A DNA stretch of 28,626 bases from Chloroflexota bacterium (GCA_016191985.1 JACPVB010000080.1:1-28626); one strand, 5' to 3'; numbered from the stretch's first letter, positions 6,540 through 13,747 are shown. The notes: a model not told the origin generated them from the letters alone. A program made the numbers and translations.

Positions 6540-7562
6540 TAACCATCTCGCCGCATCCACGGCGTGATAGGTAATAATTAAATCAGCGCCCGCGCGTTTG
6601 ATGGCAGTCAACGTTTCCAATGTCACTTTTTCTTCATCCACCCAGCCGTTCTGCGCGGCAGCTTTGATCATCGAATACTCACCGCTGACGTTGTACGCCG
6701 CCATCGGCAATTCAGGGAACGCATCTTTCACCACGCGAATCACATCCAGATACGCCAGCGCAGGCTTCACCATCAACATGTCTGCGCCTTCGTCCACATC
6801 AATGGCGGCCTCACGCAACGCCTCACACACATTGGCAGGATCCATTTGATGAGATTTCCGATCCCCAAACTTCGGCGCGCCCTCCGCCGCATCGCGGAAT
6901 GGCCCATAAAACGATGACGCATACTTCACCGCATAAGACAAGATTGGAAGATTTTCATAACCCGCGAAATCCAACCCTGCGCGAATCGTCGAAACCATGC
7001 CGTCCATCATGCCCGAGGGCGCGATAATATCCGCACCGCATTCGGCATGGGAGATCGCCACTTTCGCCAGCACATCCAACGTCTCATCGTTGAGCACATA
7101 ACCTTCAGGCAAGCCTCTATGAAAATGCTCGCCCGTATTCAAAATCCCGCAATGTCCATGGTCGGTGTATTCGCACAAACACACATCCGTCACCACAACC
7201 ATTTCAGGAAATTCTTTTTTAATTGCCCGAATTGCCTGTTGGACAATTCCATCTTCCGAAAAATTTTCAAGCCCGATCGGGTCCTTCGCCTTGGGAATTC
7301 CAAACAAGACAACAGCGTTCACACCCGACCTGATAGCTGCTTCCGCTTCCCGGACACTTTCCTCCACTGAAAGCTGATACACACCCGGCATCGAGCGAAT
7401 CTCACTTCGGCCTTGTCCATGCCGCACAAACAGCGGGTAAATAAAATCGCGTGCATTGAGTTCCGTCTCGCGCACCATTGCGCGGATGGCGGGCGTAGCG
7501 CGCAACCTGCGAGGGCGATTTACGATTTTCGATTGACGATTTTCAATTTCCAGTAGAGTCAT
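6531..7562 (-). CDS. hemB: Delta-aminolevulinic acid dehydratase (porphobilinogen synthase)
   Basis: Condenses two 5-aminolevulinate molecules to porphobilinogen. The 343-residue protein carries both catalytic lysines, K213 in LSYAVKYASSFYGPFRDA and K266 in DMLMVKPALAYLD. The cysteine cluster C128, C130 and C138 in TDVCLCEYTDHGHCG indicates the zinc-dependent type. Other family marks are APSGMMDGMV, DPANVCEALREA and YNVSGEYSMI. GGAG lies a few bases before the ATG at 7562. Residues 5-16 (EIENRQSKIVNR) are encoded by a run of CGATTTT-like 7-mers and precede the normal family start RPRRLRATPAIRAM. The gene is preceded by a 71-base gap that holds part of a palindromic repeat. Confidence 0.96.
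   Translation of the reverse strand: MTLLEIENRQSKIVNRPRRLRATPAIRAMVRETELNARDFIYPLFVRHGQGRSEIRSMPGVYQLSVEESVREAEAAIRSGVNAVVLFGIPKAKDPIGLENFSEDGIVQQAIRAIKKEFPEMVVVTDVCLCEYTDHGHCGILNTGEHFHRGLPEGYVLNDETLDVLAKVAISHAECGADIIAPSGMMDGMVSTIRAGLDFAGYENLPILSYAVKYASSFYGPFRDAAEGAPKFGDRKSHQMDPANVCEALREAAIDVDEGADMLMVKPALAYLDVIRVVKDAFPELPMAAYNVSGEYSMIKAAAQNGWVDEEKVTLETLTAIKRAGADLIITYHAVDAARWLSA
7516..7550. repeat. Heptamer tandem repeat in the hemB N-terminus
   Basis: Five adjoining 7-base units on the plus strand: CGATTTA, CGATTTT, CGATTGA, CGATTTT, CAATTTC. Translated on the minus strand they give HemB residues 5-16, a stretch not expected from the family. Confidence 0.8.
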
Positions 7563-7577
7563 AGTGTCTCCAAAATT

Positions 7578-7684
7578 CTACGGTGGCGCTCGTCGAAAGG
7601 CATATCGAGACCACACGTGCTGGTTTTATTATGTTACTTGTTGGTCTCGATACGCTCGCAAAGAGCGCTCGCTACTCGACCAAC
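7578..7684. repeat. Palindromic repeat pair (TCGAGTAG/CGTATCGAGACC family) at the end of hemD
   Basis: The module at 7641-7684 starts TTGGTCTCGATACG and ends GCTACTCGACCAAC, with an inner hairpin around GCTCGCAAAGAGC. A diverged half-module (CTACGG...CATATCGAGACCA) lies at 7578-7613. The same outer sequences, TTGGTTGAGTAG and GTATCGAAACCAAC, occur at 27646-27684, so this is a dispersed family. The right module encodes HemD residues 243-257. Confidence 0.75.
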
Positions 7685-8410
7685 AGAATGACCGATGATT
7701 TGAATCAGCCCTTCGGTTGTATATTCTTTTGCGGTGACAATATTCTGAAAGCCTGCGTCCCGCGCGGCTTGTTCGGTGATAGGGCCGATGCAGGCAACTA
7801 ATGGATTATTCGGCAGGGTCAGCGGGTCAAGTTTATGCTGGCGTGTAAGTGCCACAAAGTTTTCAACTGTCGAAGCGCTGGTAAAGGTGACAACGTCCAC
7901 GCCAGATTTCAAAGCGTTGAGTCCATCCAGGTCAATTTCTGCGGGGAGAGTTCGATACACCACGATCTCATGCGCCGTTCCGCCTGCACGCACAATTGCT
8001 TCAGGTAATTCCTCACGCGCGATCTCGGCGCGCGGCAGCAAAACCCATTTTCCGCGCAGGTCACCCAGGCCAGGTAGAATGGCTTCGGCAATATATTCTT
8101 CGGGAATGAAGTCAGGTTCGATATTATGTTTACGCAAAGCGTCCGCTGTTTTTGGGCCAATGGCGGCGATTCTCACCACGGAGAACACAGAGGGCACAGA
8201 GATTTTTAAAACTATATCCACCGCATTGACCGATGTGAACACAATCCAGTCACATTGATGAATGTTATTAAACGCGTTTTGAAGTTCAATGTTATTTTCA
8301 ACTGGCTGAATTTCGATCACAGGAAAATAAATTGGTTCAAAGCCAGCTTCGCGCAGTTTATCAGCGAATTCATTGGTTTGAGCGCGGGGACGGGTTATCA
8401 GAACTTTCAT
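7634..8410 (-). CDS. hemD: Uroporphyrinogen III synthase
   Basis: Closes hydroxymethylbilane with inversion of ring D to give uroporphyrinogen III. The 258-residue protein starts MKVLITRPRAQTNEFADKLR and has CDWIVFTSVNAV, IAAIGPKTADALRK, VVTFTSASTVENFVAL and CIGPITEQAARDAGF, all typical of this weakly conserved family. Residues 69-79 (KISVPSVFSVV) are encoded by a CACAGAGG-type repeat, and residues 243-257 (VGRVASALCERIETN) by a palindromic repeat, so the C-terminus is not the ancestral one. The start lies 4 bases after the hemC stop without a clear ribosome site, which suggests coupled translation. Confidence 0.93.
   Translation of the reverse strand: MKVLITRPRAQTNEFADKLREAGFEPIYFPVIEIQPVENNIELQNAFNNIHQCDWIVFTSVNAVDIVLKISVPSVFSVVRIAAIGPKTADALRKHNIEPDFIPEEYIAEAILPGLGDLRGKWVLLPRAEIAREELPEAIVRAGGTAHEIVVYRTLPAEIDLDGLNALKSGVDVVTFTSASTVENFVALTRQHKLDPLTLPNNPLVACIGPITEQAARDAGFQNIVTAKEYTTEGLIQIIGHSVGRVASALCERIETNK
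8174..8206. repeat. CACAGAGG-type repeat inside hemD
   Basis: CACCACGGAGAACACAGAGG followed by GCACAGAG repeats with a period near nine bases. It is translated as HemD residues 69-79. The CACAAAGG elements at 22257-22332 look related. Confidence 0.65.
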
Positions 8411-8438
8411 AGTTCTAGTGGACAGTAATCAGTTTCAA
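8411..8438. repeat. Heptamer array at the hemC/hemD junction
   Basis: Units AGTTCTA, GTGGACA, GTAATCA and GTTTCAA on the plus strand. They encode the last residues of HemC (KLITVH) with its stop codon and run up to the hemD start. Confidence 0.55.
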
Positions 8439-9338
8439 GATTTCGCTTGCGCCGTTTGCGATGGCTTCGTTGGCAAGACGTTTTCCAAGTTCAAGAGCTT
8501 CCATACCCTGACCAGTAACTTTGACAATATTCTTTCCATCCTCCGAAATCACCAAGCCCATCAAACTGATCGCTGATGACTGTTCACTATTCACTGTTGC
8601 ATATGCCGCCACTGGCACGGAACAACCTCCACCCAGGCCTTGTAGGAAAGCACGTTCAGCAGTGACACATTTTCGGGTGGATTCATCTTCCAGTGCGGCA
8701 AGCAAGCGAAGGGAAGTCTGATCGTCGGCGCGGCATTGAATCGCCAATGCGCCTTGTCCAGGTGCGGGGAGCATTACATCCAGAGAAAGCCACTCGGTCA
8801 CGTGTTTGTCCAAACCCAAACGAGTGAGGCCTGCGCCTGCGAGGATGATGGCGTCGTATTGACCATCCAACGCCTTTCGCAAACGCGTATCCACATTGCC
8901 GCGCAGGGATTGGGTTTTAATGTCTGGGCGGAGAGAAAGGATTTGGGAAGCACGGCGCAGGCTGGAGGTCCCGATGGAAGCGTTTGTGGGTAGAGTTGAA
9001 AGCGTATGGCCGCGGACAGAGATCAAAGCGTCACGCACTTCTGCGCGCGTGGGAATACATCCAATAGTTAATCCTGTTGGGGCTTCGACAGGCAAATCTT
9101 TAAGTGAGTGGACCGCACAATCAACGCTTCCACTTAATAATTCGGTTTCGAGTTCTTGTGTGAATAATCCCTTGCCGCCGATTTCGGGCAGGGGCTTGTC
9201 GAGAATTTTGTCACCTTGCGTGGTAATGATTTTTTCTTCGCAGATCAAATTGGGAAAAACGTTTTGCAGGGCGTTGATTACCCATTGAGTTTGCCAGCGG
9301 GCGAGTGCAGAGGGGCGGGTTGCGAAAGTTAATTTCAT
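8415..9338 (-). CDS. hemC: Hydroxymethylbilane synthase (porphobilinogen deaminase)
   Basis: Polymerises four porphobilinogens on a covalent dipyrromethane cofactor. The protein has 307 residues from the ATG at 9338, the family's usual length, starting MKLTFATRPSALARWQTQWV. It shows GGKGLFTQELE, DCAVHSLKDLP, IGTSSLRRASQ, LRGNVDTRL and the cofactor cysteine C239 in LQGLGGGCSVPVAAYA. GAAGG about ten bases upstream serves as ribosome site; a longer frame reaching 9416 only overlaps hemA. Residues 247-258 (ATVNSEQSSAIS) are encoded by five 7-mers inside the C-terminal domain. The gene follows hemA by 19 bases. Confidence 0.96.
   Translation of the reverse strand: MKLTFATRPSALARWQTQWVINALQNVFPNLICEEKIITTQGDKILDKPLPEIGGKGLFTQELETELLSGSVDCAVHSLKDLPVEAPTGLTIGCIPTRAEVRDALISVRGHTLSTLPTNASIGTSSLRRASQILSLRPDIKTQSLRGNVDTRLRKALDGQYDAIILAGAGLTRLGLDKHVTEWLSLDVMLPAPGQGALAIQCRADDQTSLRLLAALEDESTRKCVTAERAFLQGLGGGCSVPVAAYATVNSEQSSAISLMGLVISEDGKNIVKVTGQGMEALELGKRLANEAIANGASEILKLITVH
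8565..8599. repeat. Heptamer tandem repeat inside hemC
   Basis: Five adjoining 7-base units on the plus strand: ACTGATC, GCTGATG, ACTGTTC, ACTATTC, ACTGTTG. They are translated as HemC residues 247-258, directly after the cofactor-cysteine loop. Confidence 0.8.
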
Positions 9339-9357
9339 GGTTTGTTTGCCTTCATGG

Positions 9358-10680
9358 TTAATCAGCAGCAGCAATGGGACAGGCTTCCCCTGACAACCTG
9401 CATAAGCTCTCGTCATTTTTCAACCCAAACAATGTGCGTGCAACGCTTGCGTATTCTGGCGCGTGCGGACAAGTGGCCTCGGCACGCAGGCGGCGCGTGG
9501 GGTTGTCCATTATTTTTTTAACAAGCGATTTGGTTAATATTTCGATGTGCTCGCGTTCCACGTCCGTCAGGTCAGGCAGGCGGCGCAGTGTTTTCTCCAG
9601 CTCATTCACGCGGATATCATCGGCCTTTTGCTGGATATCGGCGATGATCGGAAGCATATCCATGGACTTTAAATAATTTTTAAATCCTGATAGTTCTTCT
9701 GCAAGAATGGCTTTCACATGCGGCACTTCGTTCATGCGGTGCATCAACGAATCTTCAAGCTGTGCATTCAAGCCATCAATATCAATGAGTTTTACATGGG
9801 GAATATCAGCGACATCGGGGTCGATATCACGCGGGACGGCAATGTCGATTAATACCAATGGGCGTTCAGGCCGCAGGCGCATGGCCGCATCTACTGTCCT
9901 GGCGCTCAAGATGGTATGAGGCGCACCCGTGGAAGAGATCAAAATATCTGCGTTACCTAATGACTCATGGAGAAATTCAAATGTAGCAGATTCTGCACCC
10001 CAGCGCCTGGCTAATCCCTGCGCACGAGTGAGCGTTCGATTAATTACCCGTATCTTTTCCACCCCACGCTTGCGTAATGCTTCGACGGTTAATTCCGCCA
10101 TTTCGCCTGCGCCAAGCACAACCACGCTGGCAGTTTTGATGTGACCAAGAGCCTTTTCTGCCACCGAAGCCGCTAATGATGATATGGAAGCAGGGTTGCG
10201 GCTGATGGCTGTTTCAGTGCGGGCGCGTTTGCCTGCATGGATGGCCGCCTGAAATAAACGATTAAGAACAGGGCCTGCCACGTTTTGTCCGCGTGAGAGT
10301 TCGAGTCCACGGACGATCTGTCCTAAAATTTGCGGTTCGCCAATAACGAGAGAGTCGAGACCCGCCGCAACTTCAAAGAGATGACGGGCTGTAGCCAGGT
10401 CTTCAAATCGGTACGTATGTGCATGGAATTGTTGTTCAGGCACACCGCTACTATCCGACAAAAAAGCCTCCAGGTCGGCAATCGCCAATTTGTTGGAGGC
10501 GGCATAGAGTTCAATACGGTTACAGGTGGAGATGATGACAAGTTCCGCAATGGGTGAGGAGAGATATCCACATGCCAGATGCGCCAGCGCCGAACGGATC
10601 GCATCCTCGTTAAGCGATAACTGCTCACGAAGTTTGATGGAGGTGGTGGTGTGGTTAAGTCCGAGACAGAAAATGTGCAT
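9358..10680 (-). CDS. hemA: Glutamyl-tRNA reductase
   Basis: Reduces glutamyl-tRNA with NADPH to glutamate-1-semialdehyde, the committed step of the C5 route. From the ATG at 10680 the protein has 440 residues and starts MHIFCLGLNHTTTSIKLREQ, the normal family start. The nucleophilic cysteine C53 is in IISTCNRIELYA. VIGEPQILGQIV, the NADPH site VVVLGAGEMAELTVEALRKR and ILISSTGAPH follow, and a helical dimerisation tail ends the protein. A start at 10710 would add ten residues (MNIHFQKRPV) and cannot be excluded; neither has a good ribosome site. It is the first gene of the operon, and the spacer upstream holds a candidate promoter and operator. Feedback on HemA is usual, so control at this point would set flux for the whole operon. 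Confidence 0.95.
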   Translation of the reverse strand: MHIFCLGLNHTTTSIKLREQLSLNEDAIRSALAHLACGYLSSPIAELVIISTCNRIELYAASNKLAIADLEAFLSDSSGVPEQQFHAHTYRFEDLATARHLFEVAAGLDSLVIGEPQILGQIVRGLELSRGQNVAGPVLNRLFQAAIHAGKRARTETAISRNPASISSLAASVAEKALGHIKTASVVVLGAGEMAELTVEALRKRGVEKIRVINRTLTRAQGLARRWGAESATFEFLHESLGNADILISSTGAPHTILSARTVDAAMRLRPERPLVLIDIAVPRDIDPDVADIPHVKLIDIDGLNAQLEDSLMHRMNEVPHVKAILAEELSGFKNYLKSMDMLPIIADIQQKADDIRVNELEKTLRRLPDLTDVEREHIEILTKSLVKKIMDNPTRRLRAEATCPHAPEYASVARTLFGLKNDESLCRLSGEACPIAAAD

Positions 10681-10726
10681 GACCGGCCGCTTTTGAAAAT
10701 GTATGTTCATACTTTAGCGGCAAAAG

Positions 10727-10753
10727 ATCATATTCGCCAGATAGGTTTGTAAA
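10727..10753 (-). promoter_or_regulatory. Candidate promoter of the heme operon
   Basis: On the minus strand TTTACA (10748-10753) and TATGAT (10727-10732) are 15 bases apart, a little short for a housekeeping promoter. The predicted transcript start near 10720 leaves about 40 bases before the hemA ATG at 10680. Confidence 0.4.
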
Positions 10754-10764
10754 GATTATCTTTA
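10750..10764. promoter_or_regulatory. Candidate operator, 7-1-7 palindrome upstream of hemA
   Basis: TAAAGATTATCTTTA is a perfect 7-1-7 palindrome. It overlaps the candidate -35 box of the heme operon, where a bound repressor would block transcription. Fur-family operators share the 7-1-7 geometry, but the bases do not match the Fur consensus, so the binding protein is unknown. Confidence 0.45.
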
Positions 10765-10990
10765 GCATTGAATTAATATTTTTAAATTATTTAATCACAT
10801 GCTTACTTTGGGGTGTTGGGTTTTATAGATTTGTGCTATTCATCGTAGATTGCTGAATAAATGTCAGTACGCGAATTGAGATGACTCATGCACAGCACAG
10901 CGCCTTCACCTTGCGGTTGACAAAATGAGACGTAGAACCCAATCAACAATAGCCTTTTCCGATAAAGTTATCGCATATGTATTTAAACAA

Positions 10991-11024
10991 ACAGAACTGA
11001 CTGAAACAACTCAGCCAGTTCTGT
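10991..11024. terminator. Strong hairpin upstream of the sensor kinase
   Basis: ACAGAACTGACTGA and TCAGCCAGTTCTGT form a 14-base stem with one mismatch and a 6-base loop. It is not followed by a clean T-run on either strand, so it could equally be an operator or a decayed repeat. Confidence 0.35.
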
Positions 11025-11057
11025 TTCTAGTAGCTTGCCAAAATGTAATAGTTATTA

Positions 11058-11108
11058 ATACGTTTAGGCCAATGCAATCCCATTAATCTAAACGTATACC
11101 CGTATACC
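11058..11108. promoter_or_regulatory. Inverted and direct repeats ahead of the kinase promoter
   Basis: ATACGTTTAG (11058-11067) and CTAAACGTAT (11088-11097) form a perfect 10-base inverted repeat with 20 bases between. The right arm runs into two copies of CGTATACC. The cluster lies about 80-130 bases upstream of the predicted promoter and could bind the cognate response regulator. Confidence 0.35.
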
Positions 11109-11189
11109 GGACACGTCTCCCACAGGGCGGGTATTGATAGAATTGGAGAGTATGGTGTGGCACGACAAAACGGCTGAGCTTCATCTCGT

Positions 11190-11217
11190 TTGATTCTCAG
11201 ATTTTTTCGATTATAGT
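11190..11217 (+). promoter_or_regulatory. Promoter predicted to give a leaderless kinase mRNA
   Basis: TTGATT (11190-11195) and TATAGT (11212-11217) are separated by 16 bases. The first base expected to be transcribed, about seven bases past the -10 box, is the A of the ATG at 11224. There is no ribosome site before that ATG, which fits a leaderless transcript. Confidence 0.5.
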
Positions 11218-11223
11218 TAGCCC

Positions 11224-13005
11224 ATGTCCCTTCGTACGCGACTAGTCATTTTTGTGCTACTCTTTGGCTCCGCAGTTTTGACAAATATTTTCGCGTTGGT
11301 TTATTTGGCGCGGTCGATTTCCGATTCAATGGATGAGATCGAGCGCATTCGTCAGCGTCAATTGGTGGCGGTGCAGATGAACGCCCACTTACGTGATGCA
11401 GAGGCGGCGTTGTATCGTTATCAGATCAACGGCGAGGCGGGCTTCAAATCCCAGTTTATCGAACAATTAGATAACTTCTCGAACGATGTTGAGCAGTATC
11501 ACCAACTCGCCATCGAACCAAATGAGCAGCAATGGGCTTCGTCGTTAGAGGTGGCTTACCAACAGACACTGACCACTGGCAGCGACTTGATCGAATTGCG
11601 CGACGGGCAGACCGCCATGATGGAGGACTTTCTAAGCACGCAGTCGCGGTTGTCCACATTCCTGCTCAATGACGTGATGCCCAATCGCCCTGACGATGCC
11701 GCATATACATCCAGCGTTTCGGAAATGCAAGATGCATCGCGCGCCATGCTATCGGCTGTAACGAGTTATCTCGCCTCGCCAGAGGAAGGCAAGCGCGTGC
11801 AGTTTACCGATGCCGTTGTTTCTTTTCAACAAGGCATCAATGATTTTCGCAGCCTCTCGCAATCGGAAGATGAAGTCCGCTGGACGAGCGACGCGCTTGC
11901 CCAGTTCGAAAAGTTGAAGTCGCTCGGCACCAAGTTGATCGGCGGGCGAGACTTGCAGCAATCGCTGTATGCAAATTTCATCTCCATCATTTTCAACGCC
12001 AGCCAGCAGACCATCGTCGGGCAGATCGAGCCGCATGAAACGAAAAAATTTGCACAGGAACAAAAGGATCTATTGAACTCGGTATGGGTCGCCAGCACAG
12101 CCAGCATTCTCGCGGCAGCGGTCATTTCGGGTTTTGCCATCCTTTTCATGTTTTATCTCTCGCGGCAGATCAACACACGCGCCACCGCATTACTCGATGG
12201 AGCGGAACGCGTGACACACGGCAATTTGAGTCAACCTGTAGAGATAAGCGGAGGCGATGAGTTCGGGGTGTTGGCTGAATCCTTCAACGAAATGATGCGC
12301 GAACTCGCCAACCGCGAGGAACGCCTGCGCGCCTTGATCGGCAGGATGGCGCAGATACAGGATGAAGAACGCCGCCTCATCGGTTTGGACTTGCACGATG
12401 GACTGACTCAATTGATCATTTCTGCCAACATGCACTTGAACACGCTCAACTCACAGATTGGTTCAAGACTGAACGCCCAAACGCTTCAATCTCTGGACGT
12501 GAGCAGGACTCTGATTAAACAGTCCATTGACGAAGCCCGCAGAGTGATCTCGGAACTGCGTCCGACCATGATCGATGATTTTGGGTTAGAACAGGGTTTG
12601 CGTCAATATGTGACCGAACTTTGCGAAGAGCAAAACTGGGAGTCTGAAATTGTCACAGATCTGCGCGGGCTGGAGATCGAATCTTCGGCGCAGGCGGCTA
12701 TCTTCCGTATCGCGCAGGAGGCGCTGTCTAACATCCGCAAACATGCGCGGACGGGGAAGGTGCGCGTGGAGCTTTCAGCGGAGGATCAAAGCTTGAGACT
12801 GCGCGTGCAGGATTGGGGTCAGGGTTTTGATGCGAGTTTAATCCAGCAAGATGAAGCGGAACATCTTGGTCTGGTCAGTATGCAGGAGCGGGCGCAGATG
12901 ATCAACGGAGTGTGCAAAATCGAAAGTGAATTGGGGCGGGGAACCCGAGTCGAAGTGGATATTCCACTTGATTCGCTGGTGCAAAGGAGCAGGGATGGCA
13001 GATAA
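11224..13005 (+). CDS. NarX-like sensor histidine kinase (HAMP, HisKA_3, HATPase_c)
   Basis: A 593-residue membrane kinase. Helix 1 (about 8-30) and helix 2 (about 289-312) enclose an extracytoplasmic, mostly helical sensor. Its start (LRDAEAALYRYQINGEAGF) resembles CHASE3/four-helix-bundle domains. HAMP covers about 313-365. The phosphoacceptor is H391 in GLDLHDGLTQLI, followed by the ATP-binding domain with EALSNIRKHAR (N503), VQDWGQGFD and HLGLVSMQERA. Together these mark the NarL-partner class of kinases. The next gene overlaps its end and encodes the matching regulator. Given the carboxylate transporter downstream, the ligand may be a carboxylate, but nothing in the sensor proves it. Confidence 0.9.
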   Translation: MSLRTRLVIFVLLFGSAVLTNIFALVYLARSISDSMDEIERIRQRQLVAVQMNAHLRDAEAALYRYQINGEAGFKSQFIEQLDNFSNDVEQYHQLAIEPNEQQWASSLEVAYQQTLTTGSDLIELRDGQTAMMEDFLSTQSRLSTFLLNDVMPNRPDDAAYTSSVSEMQDASRAMLSAVTSYLASPEEGKRVQFTDAVVSFQQGINDFRSLSQSEDEVRWTSDALAQFEKLKSLGTKLIGGRDLQQSLYANFISIIFNASQQTIVGQIEPHETKKFAQEQKDLLNSVWVASTASILAAAVISGFAILFMFYLSRQINTRATALLDGAERVTHGNLSQPVEISGGDEFGVLAESFNEMMRELANREERLRALIGRMAQIQDEERRLIGLDLHDGLTQLIISANMHLNTLNSQIGSRLNAQTLQSLDVSRTLIKQSIDEARRVISELRPTMIDDFGLEQGLRQYVTELCEEQNWESEIVTDLRGLEIESSAQAAIFRIAQEALSNIRKHARTGKVRVELSAEDQSLRLRVQDWGQGFDASLIQQDEAEHLGLVSMQERAQMINGVCKIESELGRGTRVEVDIPLDSLVQRSRDGR

Positions 13006-13648
13006 GATCACCTTGATAATTGCGGACGATCATACGATGGTGCGAACTGGGCTGAGAAGTATGCTCAGCGATTCGCGCATCGAGATCGTGGGCGAGGCGA
13101 GCAATGGGCGTGAAGCCGTTGAGATGGTGAAAAAACTCAAGCCCAGCGTCGCGTTGATGGACATCCGTATGCCAGAGGTGGATGGCATTCAGGCGCTCGA
13201 AGCGATCAAGGCAGAGAAGTTGGATACGCGCGTCATCATGGTCACGACCTATCGCAGCACCGCGTATTTACTGCGGTCGCTTTCGGCGGGCGCAGCGGGA
13301 TTCGTGTTGAAGGATATTTCGCGAGAAGAATTATTGGCGGCTGTGTATTCGGTGGCGCAAGGCACGTCGCTGGTGGACAGTCAGTTTTTGCAGGATGTGT
13401 TGCGTAACCTTGAAAGCGCGGAGAAGTCGGAAGAATCTCCTGACGATTTGATCGAGCCGCTCACCGCACGTGAGATGGATATTTTGCGTTTGATGGTGGA
13501 AGGGCTGACCAATCAAGCCATCGGCGATGTGCTGGGAATCAGTGCGGGGACGGTGAAGGGATATGCCCAAACGGTAATGCACAAATTGGGAACGAATGAC
13601 CGCACGCAAGCAGCGGTCAAGGCGATACGAATGGGGTTGGTGAAGTAA
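12995..13648 (+). CDS. NarL/LuxR-type response regulator
   Basis: A 217-residue two-domain regulator and the likely phosphorylation target of the upstream kinase. The receiver has the acidic pair D11-D12 and the phosphoacceptor D56 in LMDIRMPEVDG. The C-terminal helix-turn-helix starts LTAREMDILRLMVEG and includes QAIGDVLGISAGTVKGYAQT. The chosen ATG follows AAAGGAGCAGGG and lies inside the last codons of the kinase, so the two are translationally coupled; a longer frame from 12926 only duplicates kinase sequence. Likely targets are its own promoter region and the transporter genes. Confidence 0.93.
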   Translation: MADKITLIIADDHTMVRTGLRSMLSDSRIEIVGEASNGREAVEMVKKLKPSVALMDIRMPEVDGIQALEAIKAEKLDTRVIMVTTYRSTAYLLRSLSAGAAGFVLKDISREELLAAVYSVAQGTSLVDSQFLQDVLRNLESAEKSEESPDDLIEPLTAREMDILRLMVEGLTNQAIGDVLGISAGTVKGYAQTVMHKLGTNDRTQAAVKAIRMGLVK

Positions 13649-13660
13649 ATCAAAGTATGA

Positions 13661-13747
13661 TGTCACTCTGAGCGAGCGTTCTTGGCGAGCGAAGAGTCTC
13701 TCCTGCTGTGGTAGAGATGCTTCGCCGCAAAGCGGCTCAGCATGACA
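13661..13747. repeat. Large imperfect palindromic repeat (TGTCACTCTGAGC type)
   Basis: The left arm TGTCACTCTGAGCGAGCG and the right arm ending GCTCAGCATGACA are imperfect reverse complements, and the inner GAAGAGTCTCTCC/GGTAGAGATGCTTC pair as well. Elements starting TGTCATTCTGAG are widespread in Chloroflexota-like genomes as I recall them. It lies just after the regulator stop codon. Confidence 0.7.

Larger units (their letters stand above)
10765..11189. other. Divergent intergenic spacer with inverted repeats
   Basis: This gene-free stretch separates the heme operon from the sensor kinase. It is AT-rich near hemA. It holds a strong hairpin (10991-11024), a 10-base inverted repeat (11058-11097) and a direct repeat of CGTATACC (11093-11108). 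A 53-codon frame (10925-11086) has no ribosome site and no resemblance to a known protein, so I do not call it a gene. Confidence 0.5.

Noticed and set aside
3360..8599. Short repeat arrays considered as CRISPR
   Set aside because: Units are 7-8 bases, directly adjoining and different at each site. There are no spacers and no cas genes.
10925..11086. A 53-codon plus-strand frame in the spacer upstream of the kinase
   Set aside because: It has no ribosome site, runs through a strong hairpin and resembles nothing known. Chance is the simpler explanation.
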